The translations under genes and the position numbers were made by a program. From the NCBI GenBank assembly GCA_024275015.1, contig JAJRZW010000019.1, positions 1 to 34,701 of the forward strand: a DNA stretch of 34,701 nucleotides. Reading direction: 5' to 3'. This DNA comes from Deltaproteobacteria bacterium (GTDB taxonomy: Bacteria > Desulfobacterota > Desulfobulbia > Desulfobulbales > JAJRZW01). Below, piece by piece: positions 6,200 through 14,687 of this stretch. The notes beneath the pieces were generated by a model. That model was not told the origin of the DNA and did not search any database. It saw nothing but the letters and a program-made list of their open reading frames with translations. How positions within the stretch are numbered: the first letter of the stretch is position 1; every line of letters begins with the position of its first letter.

Positions 6200-8524
6200 T
6201 CACTCCCCCTTCCAAACCGGGCCGCAGGGGGTATCGTTGACGCGGATGCCCCTTGCGGCAAGTTCGTCGCGGACCCGGTCGGCGGCGGCGAAATCGCCGC
6301 GGCGACGGGCATCTTCCCTCTCCCGGATGAGCCTGCATTCCTCAGGCGCGAGCGGACATTCATCCACCTTCAGGACGTTGAACACCTGATTCACCTTCTT
6401 CAGGGCCTCAAGGATATAACCCTTCTGTTCCAGATCAAGGTTACCGCCAGTGAGGACGGGATTGACCTTCTTCACCAGGTCGAATACGGCGGCAAATGCC
6501 TTTGAGACATTGAGGTCGTCGCACAAGGCCGCCTCGATCCGTTCCTCCATCTCCGAGACACAGGTAACCACCTCGGGATGGGGCAGGCCCGGCGGCAGAC
6601 AGCAAAGCCGGGCGCAAAAATCATCAAGCCGGGCCAGTGCCACGGCCGCGGTCTTCAGACGTCTGAAACTGAAGTTCACCGGCTTGCGGTAATGACTGCG
6701 GAGGAGAAAAAACCTGAGGTCGCGGGGGGTAAAACCGTTTGCCTCGATATCGTTGAGGGTCACGGCATTGTCCGGACCCATCTTATGGCCCTGGTTGAGC
6801 AGCATCTCGCTGTGCATCCAGTGCCGGGCCAGGGTCTTGCCGGTAAGTGCCTCGGCAATGGCGATCTCGTTTTCGTGATGGGGAAAGATCAGGTTCCTCG
6901 AACTGTAATGGAGGTCAACCGAGCCGCCGAGGTAATGGAGGCACATGGCGGCGCACTCGATATGCCAGCCGGGGCGGACATTGCCCCATTCCGTCTCGAA
7001 AAAAATCCCGTCTTTCAATTCCGCCAGGGTGGATCGTTTGAGAAGGGTAAAATCAAGGGGACTATCCTTGTCGTAGTCATCAAGGTCAACCGTATGTCCC
7101 GGCTGCGTCATTGACAGGTCTATCCGGCTCAGACTCCCGTAGCGGCCGAACTTGGAGATGTCAAAATAGATTGAACCGTGTTTTTCATAGGCATATCCCC
7201 GCCGCACCAGTTCCCGGGTCATTTCAATCATCTCACCAACGTGTTCCGACGGCCGGGGATAACCGCTTGCCGGGAGAACCCCGAGTTTATCAAGGTCGAC
7301 GGTAAACGAGGCAATAAAGGCGTCAGTGTATTCGCGGACGCTCATTCCCTCTTTCTGGGCCCCGGCAATGGTGGTGTCGTCAAGATCGGTGAAATTCATG
7401 TACATCTTTACCGCGTAGCCCCTGGCAACAAGGAAACGCCGGACCAGGTCGGCGTGGACAAAACGGCGGCAATGCCCGAGGTCAAGGGGACCGTTGGCAG
7501 TGGGACCGCAGGCGTAAAAACGGACCTCTTTGCCGTCTTCCGGGACAAACTCTTCCTTGCGGCGGCTCATGGAATTATAAAATTTCAGCGCCGGAGCGTT
7601 GTCCGGCTCATCTTCCACCGGGTCGGGATCAAACAGGGCGGTTGAAAGGTATCTCTCACCGCCGTCGGGGAAGATCACCACCACCACCCCGCCTTCATCT
7701 TTGAGTTCTTCGGCCCGGGAAAGCGCGCCGCACAAGGCGGCGCCGCTGCTCATCCCGACCAGAAGCCCTTCCCGGGCCGCGAGCCTGCGGGACATGGCAA
7801 AGGCCTCGTCATCGGCGACGTTGATGATCCGATAGGGGGCGTTTTTATCAAAAATCCCCGGGCGGTATGACTCTTTCATATTTTTCAGCCCCTGGATCTT
7901 ATGCCCCATGAAAGGCTCAATCGCAGTAACCCTGACCGCGGGATGATGCTCGGTGAAATAGCGGCAAAGCCCCATGGCTGTACCGCTGGTGCCGAGGGTG
8001 GCGATGATATCGGTGACCCTGCCTTTGGTGTCCGCCCATATTTCAGGGCCGGTATGGCGGTAATGCGCCTGCCGGTTGGCCTCGTTGTTAAACTGGTCGG
8101 TGAGAAAATAACGATCCGGATGCCGGCGGGCGAGGATGTAACTCTGCTCAATGGCGCCGTCGGTTGATTTCTTCGCCGGGGTGAGAAGAATTTCGGCACC
8201 GTAGGCGGCCATGATCTTGCGCCGTTCAATACTCGCCGATTCCGGCATCACCAGCATACAGCGATATCCCTTGACCGCGCATACCATCGCCAGGCCGATA
8301 CCGGTATTGCCGCTGGTGGCCTCAAGGACAATCTTATCCGGGGTCAGAAGACCGGCATCTTCGGCCATTTCAATCATGTGCAGGCCGATGCGGTCTTTTA
8401 CCGAGCCTCCGGGATTAAACGCCTCAAGCTTGGCCAGGATGGTCACCCGTCCATGGGGATTGAGGCGGCGGATCGGTACCAGGGGGGTATTGCCGACAAG
8501 CTCAAGAATTGCGCTGGTATTCAT
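6200..8524 (-). CDS. Fusion of PLP cysteine synthase (CysK) and CysRS-like domain with degenerate KMSKS
   Basis: 774 aa. Residues 1-300 are a full cysteine synthase/OASS fold: PLP lysine K43 in GGSVKDR, TSGNTG (70-75), phosphate-binding GTSGT (178-182) and GMSSGAA (257-263). Such enzymes make cysteine from O-acetylserine (or phosphoserine) and sulfide. Residues about 312-774 match class I cysteinyl-tRNA synthetase: CGPT (339-342), FTDLDD (378-383), RPGWHIEC (517-524), FPHHENE (547-553). The four zinc ligands expected in CysRS are present (C339, C524, H549, E553). The two ATP-site signatures are altered: HIGH reads DLGH (348-351) and the KMSKS region reads HKMGPDNAV (580-588), losing the second Lys and both Ser. 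The synthetase half may therefore be poor in aminoacylation or do something else, such as persulfide formation or cysteine channelling; this is inference. Start ATG 8524 with a weak GGGAAA site. It stands alone, convergent with the lipoprotein gene. Confidence 0.9.
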   Translation of the reverse strand: MNTSAILELVGNTPLVPIRRLNPHGRVTILAKLEAFNPGGSVKDRIGLHMIEMAEDAGLLTPDKIVLEATSGNTGIGLAMVCAVKGYRCMLVMPESASIERRKIMAAYGAEILLTPAKKSTDGAIEQSYILARRHPDRYFLTDQFNNEANRQAHYRHTGPEIWADTKGRVTDIIATLGTSGTAMGLCRYFTEHHPAVRVTAIEPFMGHKIQGLKNMKESYRPGIFDKNAPYRIINVADDEAFAMSRRLAAREGLLVGMSSGAALCGALSRAEELKDEGGVVVVIFPDGGERYLSTALFDPDPVEDEPDNAPALKFYNSMSRRKEEFVPEDGKEVRFYACGPTANGPLDLGHCRRFVHADLVRRFLVARGYAVKMYMNFTDLDDTTIAGAQKEGMSVREYTDAFIASFTVDLDKLGVLPASGYPRPSEHVGEMIEMTRELVRRGYAYEKHGSIYFDISKFGRYGSLSRIDLSMTQPGHTVDLDDYDKDSPLDFTLLKRSTLAELKDGIFFETEWGNVRPGWHIECAAMCLHYLGGSVDLHYSSRNLIFPHHENEIAIAEALTGKTLARHWMHSEMLLNQGHKMGPDNAVTLNDIEANGFTPRDLRFFLLRSHYRKPVNFSFRRLKTAAVALARLDDFCARLCCLPPGLPHPEVVTCVSEMEERIEAALCDDLNVSKAFAAVFDLVKKVNPVLTGGNLDLEQKGYILEALKKVNQVFNVLKVDECPLAPEECRLIREREDARRRGDFAAADRVRDELAARGIRVNDTPCGPVWKGE

Positions 8525-8572
8525 TTTTTTATTTCCCGGTTATACCTCAACCAAGGCAAACACCCATAAAAA

Positions 8573-8650
8573 GCAAGCGGTCAAATAACCCCACCTGATG
8601 CAAAAACAATCGCGCTCTGTAAGGGTTTCAGGACGCCGGCATGTGCGCTT
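8573..8650 (+). repeat. R2 repeat copy
   Basis: GCAAGCGGTCAAATAACC, CCACCTGATGCAAAAA, then CTCTGTAAGGGTTTCAGGACG and CCGGCATGTGCGC. Homologous to copies at 14339, 15162, 17237, 23482 and 26485. Confidence 0.75.
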
Positions 8651-8654
8651 ACCA

Positions 8655-8695
8655 TAAAAAAGGCAGACTCACGCCTCGGGGCGGAGCCTGCCTTT
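8655..8695 (-). terminator. Terminator of the dsrMKJOP operon
   Basis: On the minus strand AAAGGCAGGCTC pairs with GAGTCTGCCTTT (12 bp, one G-U) around a GC-rich loop and is followed by a run of six U. It lies 29 bp after the dsrP stop. Confidence 0.85.
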
Positions 8696-8724
8696 AAGCG
8701 GCATTTATGTATCCCTGACCACAA

Positions 8725-9882
8725 TCAGCCGTGAACCTGCCGGTCAACGGTGATTGCCACCTTGTAAAGAAGGGTCAGGATAAAAAATCCCGTGGCCCAG
8801 ATACCGGCGGTAATCATGATCTCACCAAAGGTGGGCACGTATTCGGTAATGTACTCCAGCGGACTTGGGACAAAACCGCCGAGCACCAGGCCGACACCCT
8901 TGTCGATCAGCAGGGAGATAAAGATACCGGCACAGGTGGCCACCAGGGCCCGATCATTCTTACGCACCGCCGGGATCATTATCAAAATGGCGGAGATAAT
9001 GCCGAGAATCATGGAAAAACGCATGAACGGCACCAGGTTATTATGCCCCTCAAGACCCCAGAAGAGATAGTCAAGAGTACGCATATGGCCGGGAATATTA
9101 CTGTAATAGGCGGTAAAAAACTCAAGACCGATGAAAAACAGGTTGGTAAGCGCGGCATAACTGATGATGGTACAGAGCTTGTCCACCGCTTTTTTGCCGG
9201 GATCATAATTGGCGAATTTCTTCATCACCATCGCACAGATCAGAAGCAGGGCCGGGCCGGCGGCGAAGGCGCTGGCAAGAAAACGCGGGGCCATGATCGC
9301 GGTGAGCAAGAAATGACGGCCCGGAAGACCGGCATAGAGGAAGGCGGTTACGGTATGAATGGAGACAGCCCAAGGAATCGAGAGATAGACCAGGGGCTTG
9401 ATCCACTTTGGCGGCGGCACTTCCTTGGCCTCGGAGTTCAATATCACCCAGCCGCAGAGGATGTTCAACAGCAGGTAGACATTAAGGACTATCATGTCCC
9501 AGAAGAGCATGGAATGCGGGGTCGGATGGAGAATGACGTTCAATACCCGCATCGGCTGGCCGAGGTCGGCAAGGATAAACATCAGACACATACTGACCGC
9601 GGCGATGGCCATGAACTCACCAAGAACGGTGATCCGGCCGAAGGCCTTGAAATCATGCAGATAATAGGGAAGAACCAGCATGACTCCACCGGCGGCGACC
9701 CCGACGAAAAAAGTAAACTGGGCGATATAGAGACCCCAGCTTACGTCCCGGCTCATACCGGTATAACCAAGACCATAATGGAACTGCTGCACATAGCTGA
9801 AGCCCCCGAGGGTCATTATCCCCAGGAGAAAGGTGAGCCAGATCCAGTATCTTGCATCTCCTTTTAACGCTTTATCAATCAT
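8725..9882 (-). CDS. dsrP: DsrP, integral membrane quinone-interacting subunit (NrfD family)
   Basis: 385 aa, ATG at 9882 with a GGAGAGAAACG-type site. The protein is almost wholly hydrophobic with about ten predicted membrane helices and no cofactor Cys motif, as expected for NrfD/PsrC proteins that exchange electrons with menaquinone. DsrP pairs with the periplasmic iron-sulfur protein DsrO, encoded 13 bp upstream. It is the last gene of the operon and is followed by a strong terminator. Diagnostic sequence: the N-terminal ARYWIWLTFLLGIMTLGG and the internal PGRHFLLTAIMAPRFLASAFAAGPA region (in part). Length is typical. Confidence 0.95.
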   Translation of the reverse strand: MIDKALKGDARYWIWLTFLLGIMTLGGFSYVQQFHYGLGYTGMSRDVSWGLYIAQFTFFVGVAAGGVMLVLPYYLHDFKAFGRITVLGEFMAIAAVSMCLMFILADLGQPMRVLNVILHPTPHSMLFWDMIVLNVYLLLNILCGWVILNSEAKEVPPPKWIKPLVYLSIPWAVSIHTVTAFLYAGLPGRHFLLTAIMAPRFLASAFAAGPALLLICAMVMKKFANYDPGKKAVDKLCTIISYAALTNLFFIGLEFFTAYYSNIPGHMRTLDYLFWGLEGHNNLVPFMRFSMILGIISAILIMIPAVRKNDRALVATCAGIFISLLIDKGVGLVLGGFVPSPLEYITEYVPTFGEIMITAGIWATGFFILTLLYKVAITVDRQVHG

Positions 9883-9894
9883 CGTTTCTCTCCT

Positions 9895-10728
9895 TTAGAT
9901 AATGTAGAACAGGGAAGGATGGGTCCCTGCGGCGGGTTTACGCTGAATGGTGAAGTTCTCGCTCAGGACCCTGGAAATCTCGGAGTTGGGATCATTGAGA
10001 TCACCGAATACCATGGCCCCGGTATTGCCGGTGGCCGCGACGCAGGCGGGGATCATCCCCCGGGCGATACGCTCGACGCACAGAGTGCATTTTTCAACCA
10101 CCCCGCGCATCCGGCAGGGATAATCGTTATTGAGATGCTCAATGAACTTGAGACGCCCCCGGCTGTCCTTTTCGCGGGGATTACGCCAGTTAAAGCTCCT
10201 GGCTCCGTACGGGCAGGCGGCCATACAGAAACGGCAGCCGATACAACGATGGTAATCCATCATGACGATGCCGTTCTTCTTGTTGACAAAGGTCGCCTGA
10301 GTCGGACAGGCACGAACGCACGGCGGGTTGTCGCAGTGGTTGCACATGGTCATGATCGGCAGCTGTTCGAGCGTTTCATTGCGGTGGTACTGGCTGTGCT
10401 CGGGAAAGGCATGCTCATACGACTCAACCCATATCCACTTGATCTCGTCTTTTTTATTGCCGTAATTGGGAACGTTATGGATGGTGTGGCAGGCCTTGAT
10501 GCACTTACCGGCCAAGCCCTTGTTGGACGCGAACTTACGGACATTGATAACCAGCCCCAGACGTTCTTTGCCGCGGCCTGCGGCCTTGTGGCCCTCTTCA
10601 CCGTGTTCGCTTCCTTCAGCGGCCCGGGCCTCTCCGCGAAGCAGCATATTGAAAGCCGACGGAGCCCCGATTCCAGCGACGGCGGAAAGACCGGCCAGCT
10701 TTAGAAATTTTCTTCTCTTGATATCCAT
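9895..10728 (-). CDS. dsrO: DsrO, periplasmic [4Fe-4S] ferredoxin-like subunit
   Basis: 277 aa from ATG 10728, which overlaps the dsrJ stop (TGATG) and has GGAGAAAG upstream; a longer frame to 10767 would hide the signal. A Tat signal (IKRRKFLKLAGLSAVAGIG) opens the protein. Cys groups at C76/C80, CNHCDNPPCVRAC (129-141), CIGCRFCMAAC (162-172) and CTLCVERIARGMIPAC (214-229) fit the DmsB/PhsB-type fold carrying several [4Fe-4S] clusters. It should sit on the periplasmic side, moving electrons between the triheme DsrJ and the quinone site of DsrP. Confidence 0.95.
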   Translation of the reverse strand: MDIKRRKFLKLAGLSAVAGIGAPSAFNMLLRGEARAAEGSEHGEEGHKAAGRGKERLGLVINVRKFASNKGLAGKCIKACHTIHNVPNYGNKKDEIKWIWVESYEHAFPEHSQYHRNETLEQLPIMTMCNHCDNPPCVRACPTQATFVNKKNGIVMMDYHRCIGCRFCMAACPYGARSFNWRNPREKDSRGRLKFIEHLNNDYPCRMRGVVEKCTLCVERIARGMIPACVAATGNTGAMVFGDLNDPNSEISRVLSENFTIQRKPAAGTHPSLFYII

Positions 10729-11108
10729 CAGTCTTTCTCCTCCGGCGCGATATGACAATCCCAGCAATAGGGTTCAACCGAGGCATATTTATGGCACTCG
10801 TCACAGAACTTCTGTTTGCTGGTATGACACTTCATGCAGCCAAGCTGCAAGCTCCTGACATACTTTACCCCCCCGGCGGTAACGGCCTCGCGGGCGCCGT
10901 TATCACGGATGACATCGGTACGCCAGTCGATAACCATCTGCATATGACTTTCCCGCATCTCCGCCACCGGCCGAACGCATTCCTTCGCGTTTTTCGGCTT
11001 TTCCGGGTTGGGAACATGACCGGCGTTACCCCGGTTATAGATGATCGGGGAAACGGCGATGAGCACGAATACGATCAGACCGGGAATTATCTTTCCTTTA
11101 TCATACAT
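10728..11108 (-). CDS. dsrJ: DsrJ, triheme cytochrome c
   Basis: 126 aa from ATG 11108 (GAGGAGGGTGAAG upstream); the start lies 8 bases inside dsrK, so translation is coupled. An uncleaved N-terminal anchor (IIPGLIVFVLIAVSPII) exports the domain. Three CxxCH heme sites are present: CMKCH, CDECH and CWDCH in the C-terminal half. A separate Cys in NAKECVRP matches the unusual Cys heme ligand known for DsrJ. It is the periplasmic redox component of DsrMKJOP. Confidence 0.95.
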   Translation of the reverse strand: MYDKGKIIPGLIVFVLIAVSPIIYNRGNAGHVPNPEKPKNAKECVRPVAEMRESHMQMVIDWRTDVIRDNGAREAVTAGGVKYVRSLQLGCMKCHTSKQKFCDECHKYASVEPYCWDCHIAPEEKD

Positions 11109-12759
11109 CTGCTTCACCCTCCTCGCTTCCGGCCAGAGGCTCAAACCTCAACCCGGTCTCTCTCTCTTTCTCGCCCTCCATAATCAGGGCATTGCCAACC
11201 AGCTCGGAGACACCGCAGACATCAACCCCCGGGGTCCAGTAATCCATGAGGACACTCAGGGTGGCACGGTCAATGGCGCAGACACAGGAGAGCGTGTTGA
11301 CGTCGTATTTTTCCTTAACAAACTTAACCGCGTTGGCCCGCGGCAGCCCCCCCCGCATCCGCAATTCCATGATCTCACCGGTGTTGAGGCCGGTGCCGGA
11401 CCCGCAGCAGAAAGTCTCTTCGCGAATGGTATGCTCCGGCATCTCGTGGAAATCATTGACCACTTCCTTGAGAATAATCCGCGGCTCTTCGAGAAGCCCC
11501 ATGGCCCGGGCGGTATTGCACGAGTCATGATAGGTCACCTTGCGATGATCGTTACGACTGGAATCCAACTTGAGCTTGTTGTGGTGGATCAGGTCGGCGG
11601 TAAACTCGCTGATGTGAACCATCTTGGTGGAAGCGGCGTTATCAAACACGGTGCCGGTAATCGGGCTTTTCGGGACCTCAAGGAAATCCGGAGGCCCGTT
11701 CAGGGTGTCCATATACTGATGCACCACCCGCCACATATGGCCGCACTCCCCGCCAAGAATCCACTTGACCCCGAGACGTTCGGCCTCGGCGTACATCTTG
11801 CCGTTAAGTTTCTTCATCAGCTCGTTATTGGTGAACAGGCCGAAGTTACCGCCCTCGGAGGCATAGGTCGACCAGGTGTAATCAAGCCCGATATGATGGA
11901 AGAGAAGGAGATACCCCATGGCGGTATAAATGCCGGGCTCGGCGAACACATCCGCCGACGGGGTGATGAACAGGATCTCGGCCCCCTTACGGTTAAAGGT
12001 GGGCTCGACCCTGATTCCGGTAATTTCCTCGATATCATCCACCAGGTATTCGATATTTTCCTTGAAGGTATGAGGCTGCAACCCCATATGGTTGCCGGTG
12101 CGGTTGGAATTTGCCGCCGGTTCAAGGATCCAGTTGGTGTTGATCCCCACCAGGTGCAGAAGCTCGCGCATCATCATGGTAATCTCGGCAGTGTCGATGC
12201 CGTAAGGACAGTAAAGCGAGCAGCGACGACACTCAGTACACTGGTAGAAGTACATGAACCATTCTTTCAGCACGTCAACGGTGAGATCCCGGGCCCCGAC
12301 CATCTTGCCCATGATCTTGCCGGCCTTGGAGAACTCGCGCCGGTAAACCGAACGCAAAAGCTCGGCCCTTAGTACCGGCATATTCTTCGGATCGCCGGTG
12401 CCAAGGAAGAAGTGACACTTGTCGGCGCAGGCACCGCAACGGACACAGCAGTCCATGAAAATCTTGAGACTGCGAAATTTATCCAGCCGTTCCCGCAGAC
12501 CTTCAAGGATGATCTCTTTCCAGTTTTCGGGAAGTTTCCAGTCTTCGTCTTCCGGACTCCATACCCGCGGTTCCCCGAACTTGCCGGGAAGGGCCTTGTT
12601 AAGATACTCCACCATCTCCGGTTTGCCGGGATAACAATAATTACCGGGCTTGAATATGGCCGGGGTATCCATCCAGCCTCGCCTGGGAATGGCCCCGGTC
12701 ATCAGAGAGGGGTCCTTGGCGACGCCAATACCTAACTGTTCTGCTTTTGGATCTGCCAT
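11101..12759 (-). CDS. dsrK: DsrK, HdrD-like catalytic iron-sulfur subunit
   Basis: 552 aa, ATG 12759 with GGAGAAGGAAT upstream. Two [4Fe-4S] motifs are visible, C105-x2-C108-x2-C111-x3-C115 and C174-x2-C177-x2-C180-x3-C184. The CCG-type heterodisulfide-reductase motif follows near the C-terminus (HDSCNTARAMG ... FCCGSGTGL). DsrK is thought to reduce the DsrC trisulfide on the cytoplasmic face during sulfite reduction, with electrons from DsrM. Its 3' end overlaps dsrJ by 8 bases. Confidence 0.96.
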   Translation of the reverse strand: MADPKAEQLGIGVAKDPSLMTGAIPRRGWMDTPAIFKPGNYCYPGKPEMVEYLNKALPGKFGEPRVWSPEDEDWKLPENWKEIILEGLRERLDKFRSLKIFMDCCVRCGACADKCHFFLGTGDPKNMPVLRAELLRSVYRREFSKAGKIMGKMVGARDLTVDVLKEWFMYFYQCTECRRCSLYCPYGIDTAEITMMMRELLHLVGINTNWILEPAANSNRTGNHMGLQPHTFKENIEYLVDDIEEITGIRVEPTFNRKGAEILFITPSADVFAEPGIYTAMGYLLLFHHIGLDYTWSTYASEGGNFGLFTNNELMKKLNGKMYAEAERLGVKWILGGECGHMWRVVHQYMDTLNGPPDFLEVPKSPITGTVFDNAASTKMVHISEFTADLIHHNKLKLDSSRNDHRKVTYHDSCNTARAMGLLEEPRIILKEVVNDFHEMPEHTIREETFCCGSGTGLNTGEIMELRMRGGLPRANAVKFVKEKYDVNTLSCVCAIDRATLSVLMDYWTPGVDVCGVSELVGNALIMEGEKERETGLRFEPLAGSEEGEADV

Positions 12760-12763
12760 TTTA

Positions 12764-13759
12764 TTATTCCTTCTCCACTGGGATTTCAGCTTCTTTCATA
12801 ACCTCCCTGAACTCATCCTCATACCCGGCATATGAATGGGGCTTGATCGCCGGGTCGTTCCAGGGGTTGTCATGATGAACCATACGATTATTGTTGGCCA
12901 TATTACGGGTAGGACTGAGAAAAACCCCGCCCATGTGCATCAACTTGCTGAAAGGAAAATATACCAACAGACAGCAAACCAGGAAAAGATGGACGAAAAA
13001 TATGGTACCCATCTCCCCCGGGATCACCGGATGGAAGGTGGCCAGACCGACGGCCAACTGTTTGATATTGATGATATCGGGCCGGATAATATAACGCATC
13101 AGGATTCCGCTGGTGGCAATGGCAAAGATCAATACCAGGGGGAAATAATCATTTACCAGGGAGATATAGCGAATCTGAGGCCGGACCAGACGGCGACCGA
13201 AAAGAAGAACCAGGCCGAGGACAATGGTCAGGTCGGAGATATAAAGGCCGGGGGAAAGCACCTGGAGAAAACCATCAGCGCCGCCCAGGGCCTGGATCAA
13301 TCCCGGAACCGGATTAAGGAAAAGCCGCAGATGCCTTAACACCACAACCAGAAATGAATAATGGAAGATCAGGGCGAAGAGCCAGAGGTATTTGCTCGAC
13401 CCATGAGCGAGATAAGGCCCATCGTGCATCTCGGCCTTGGTATTGCGAAACAGGGATCGAAACATGGTGACCTCAAGCAGCATTCGTACAATCACCCCGC
13501 CGGTGGTGGAGGGATTGTCAAAACGGCTCTGTTTGACCCAAGGAAGGGATTTTTCCTGACCCGCGGTAGTCGGGATCCGGAAAGGGACGGGAGACTTTGC
13601 CCAACCGACCACCTTAACGATAAAGAAAAGGAGAAATACGGCAAAGGCAAGATACGGCAACACCTTGCCGATCAGGGCCTGCCCTCCGGGGATGATCGCC
13701 ACCACGAAACCGACGACGACCAGTGCCAGCACAAGCAAAACTGATTGTAGCACTTTCAT
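12764..13759 (-). CDS. dsrM: DsrM, membrane cytochrome b (NarI-like)
   Basis: 331 aa, ATG 13759 with GAGGAAAC 5 bases upstream. Five to six hydrophobic helices with paired His (LIFHYSFLVVVLRHLRLF and FFVHLFLVCCLLVYFPFSKLMH, in part) match diheme NarI/HdrE-type cytochromes that oxidise menaquinol. An unusually long N-terminal pair of helices precedes the NarI-like core, as usual for Desulfobacterota DsrM. It forms a unit with DsrK, 4 bp downstream. Confidence 0.95.
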   Translation of the reverse strand: MKVLQSVLLVLALVVVGFVVAIIPGGQALIGKVLPYLAFAVFLLFFIVKVVGWAKSPVPFRIPTTAGQEKSLPWVKQSRFDNPSTTGGVIVRMLLEVTMFRSLFRNTKAEMHDGPYLAHGSSKYLWLFALIFHYSFLVVVLRHLRLFLNPVPGLIQALGGADGFLQVLSPGLYISDLTIVLGLVLLFGRRLVRPQIRYISLVNDYFPLVLIFAIATSGILMRYIIRPDIINIKQLAVGLATFHPVIPGEMGTIFFVHLFLVCCLLVYFPFSKLMHMGGVFLSPTRNMANNNRMVHHDNPWNDPAIKPHSYAGYEDEFREVMKEAEIPVEKE

Positions 13760-13801
13760 TAAAGTTTCCTCGCCTCCTCTATTCTTCTGTTTATCAAAAA
13801 A

Positions 13802-14317
13802 TCAACCGACCTCGCGGTCAATCCCATCATTTCTATCAAGCAGGGCCGAAGGACAACCGTGGCGGGTCAGGAGATAATTACCACTGTTTATCTCCCGCAG
13901 CCGGGCCTTGAAAAGCCGTTCCCGGCTCTCGGCATAAAGATCAAATCCCCTGAGCGCCATAGCGTCGACCCCGGCAAACCAGGCCGACATCTCGGCTGCG
14001 TCCTGACCCTCGGCACGGTCGGCGACCAGGCCCTTAAGGTCGAAAAGCAGACTCAATGCCTCAGAAGGAGCGCGATCCTGCACCGCCATGATCTTCATCA
14101 TCTGCTCAAGGTAGGCGTCGGCGTCATCCTCTTCACCACGCAGACGGCGATAAATCCGCCGCAGCCCCTGGGTCAGGTTATAGCCAAGGGGATTGGCGAA
14201 CCGGTATTTGCCTTCAAGAAACGACCGGGCCTCGGCCGGATAAGTTGACAGCACCACATCCGTCCACCGCGACAGAATCGCGGTTTCATTTTCATGGAGA
14301 AACTCGGCAAAAGACAT
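13802..14317 (-). CDS. RsbRD N-terminal-like protein preceding dsrMKJOP
   Basis: 171 aa. The sequence (SFAEFLHENETAILSRWTDVVL ... YPAEARSFL ... FANPLGYNLTQGLRRIY ... in part) resembles the helical RsbRD-N-type sensor domain, a non-heme globin-like fold. It lacks an STAS output domain. The gene ends 42 bp before dsrM in the same direction, and such a gene next to dsrM is familiar in sulfate reducers from memory, so it may sense a signal linked to sulfite/DsrC turnover. No membrane segment or metal motif is seen. The ribosome binding site is weak. Function is inferred only from position and fold resemblance. Confidence 0.7.
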   Translation of the reverse strand: MSFAEFLHENETAILSRWTDVVLSTYPAEARSFLEGKYRFANPLGYNLTQGLRRIYRRLRGEEDDADAYLEQMMKIMAVQDRAPSEALSLLFDLKGLVADRAEGQDAAEMSAWFAGVDAMALRGFDLYAESRERLFKARLREINSGNYLLTRHGCPSALLDRNDGIDREVG

Positions 14318-14338
14318 AATTTAACCCACGGTTTCATC

Positions 14339-14408
14339 GCAAGCGATCAATTACCACACCTGACGCAACAATATCATACTCTGTAACGGCTTCAGGGCCG
14401 CCGCCATA
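14339..14408 (+). repeat. R2 repeat copy
   Basis: GCAAGCGATCAATTACCAC, ACCTGACGCAA, then ACTCTGTAACGGCTTCAGGG and CCGCCGCCA. Same orientation as the copies at 8573, 17237 and 23482. Confidence 0.75.
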
Positions 14409-14612
14409 AAACACCAAGAAATCCTTGCCGCCCGGCAAAAAAGCGCAATTATCACCGGAAGGCAATGAATGGTCGTTCATTAGCTGAGCAAGATTCGTAG
14501 CATGTTTACCACCTTTTTTCAACCAGAAAAACAACGACAGAACCAACCCGGGAAACCGGATAAGCAGCAGGCTCCGAATACCACATGGTGGGAATAAAAA
14601 AGGGACGCCGCC

Positions 14613-14676
14613 GATTTCACCGGATTAAGAAAACCGGTGAAATCGAGCGGTTGGCCGAAACTTGTTTTGGCCAACC
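14613..14676 (+). repeat. Truncated R1 element (hairpins 2 and 3)
   Basis: Hairpin 2: GATTTCACCGG (14613-14623) pairs perfectly with CCGGTGAAATC (to 14644). Hairpin 3: GGTTGGCC...GGCCAACC (14649-14676). Outer hairpins 1 and 4 are missing. Hairpin 2 differs from the copy at 17365 by three paired changes. Confidence 0.75.
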
Positions 14677-14687
14677 GCCGGGTAAAG

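Larger units (their letters stand above)
14318..14687. other. Gene-free stretch with R2 and R1 repeats
   Basis: 370 bp holding an R2 copy (14339-14408) and a truncated R1 copy (14613-14676). A 70-codon minus-strand frame (14334-14546) runs through the R2 copy, has no clear ribosome binding site and does not hold in other R2 copies, so I do not call it. Confidence 0.55.

Noticed and set aside
8731..9867. A 378-codon plus-strand frame over dsrP
   Set aside because: dsrP is a clear NrfD-family gene in an intact operon; the antisense frame has no recognisable domains.
11041..12372. A 443-codon plus-strand frame over dsrK
   Set aside because: Antisense of dsrK, which has all its iron-sulfur motifs.
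14334..14546. A 70-codon minus-strand frame
   Set aside because: It overlaps an R2 copy, has no ribosome binding site, and the frame is not kept in other R2 copies.
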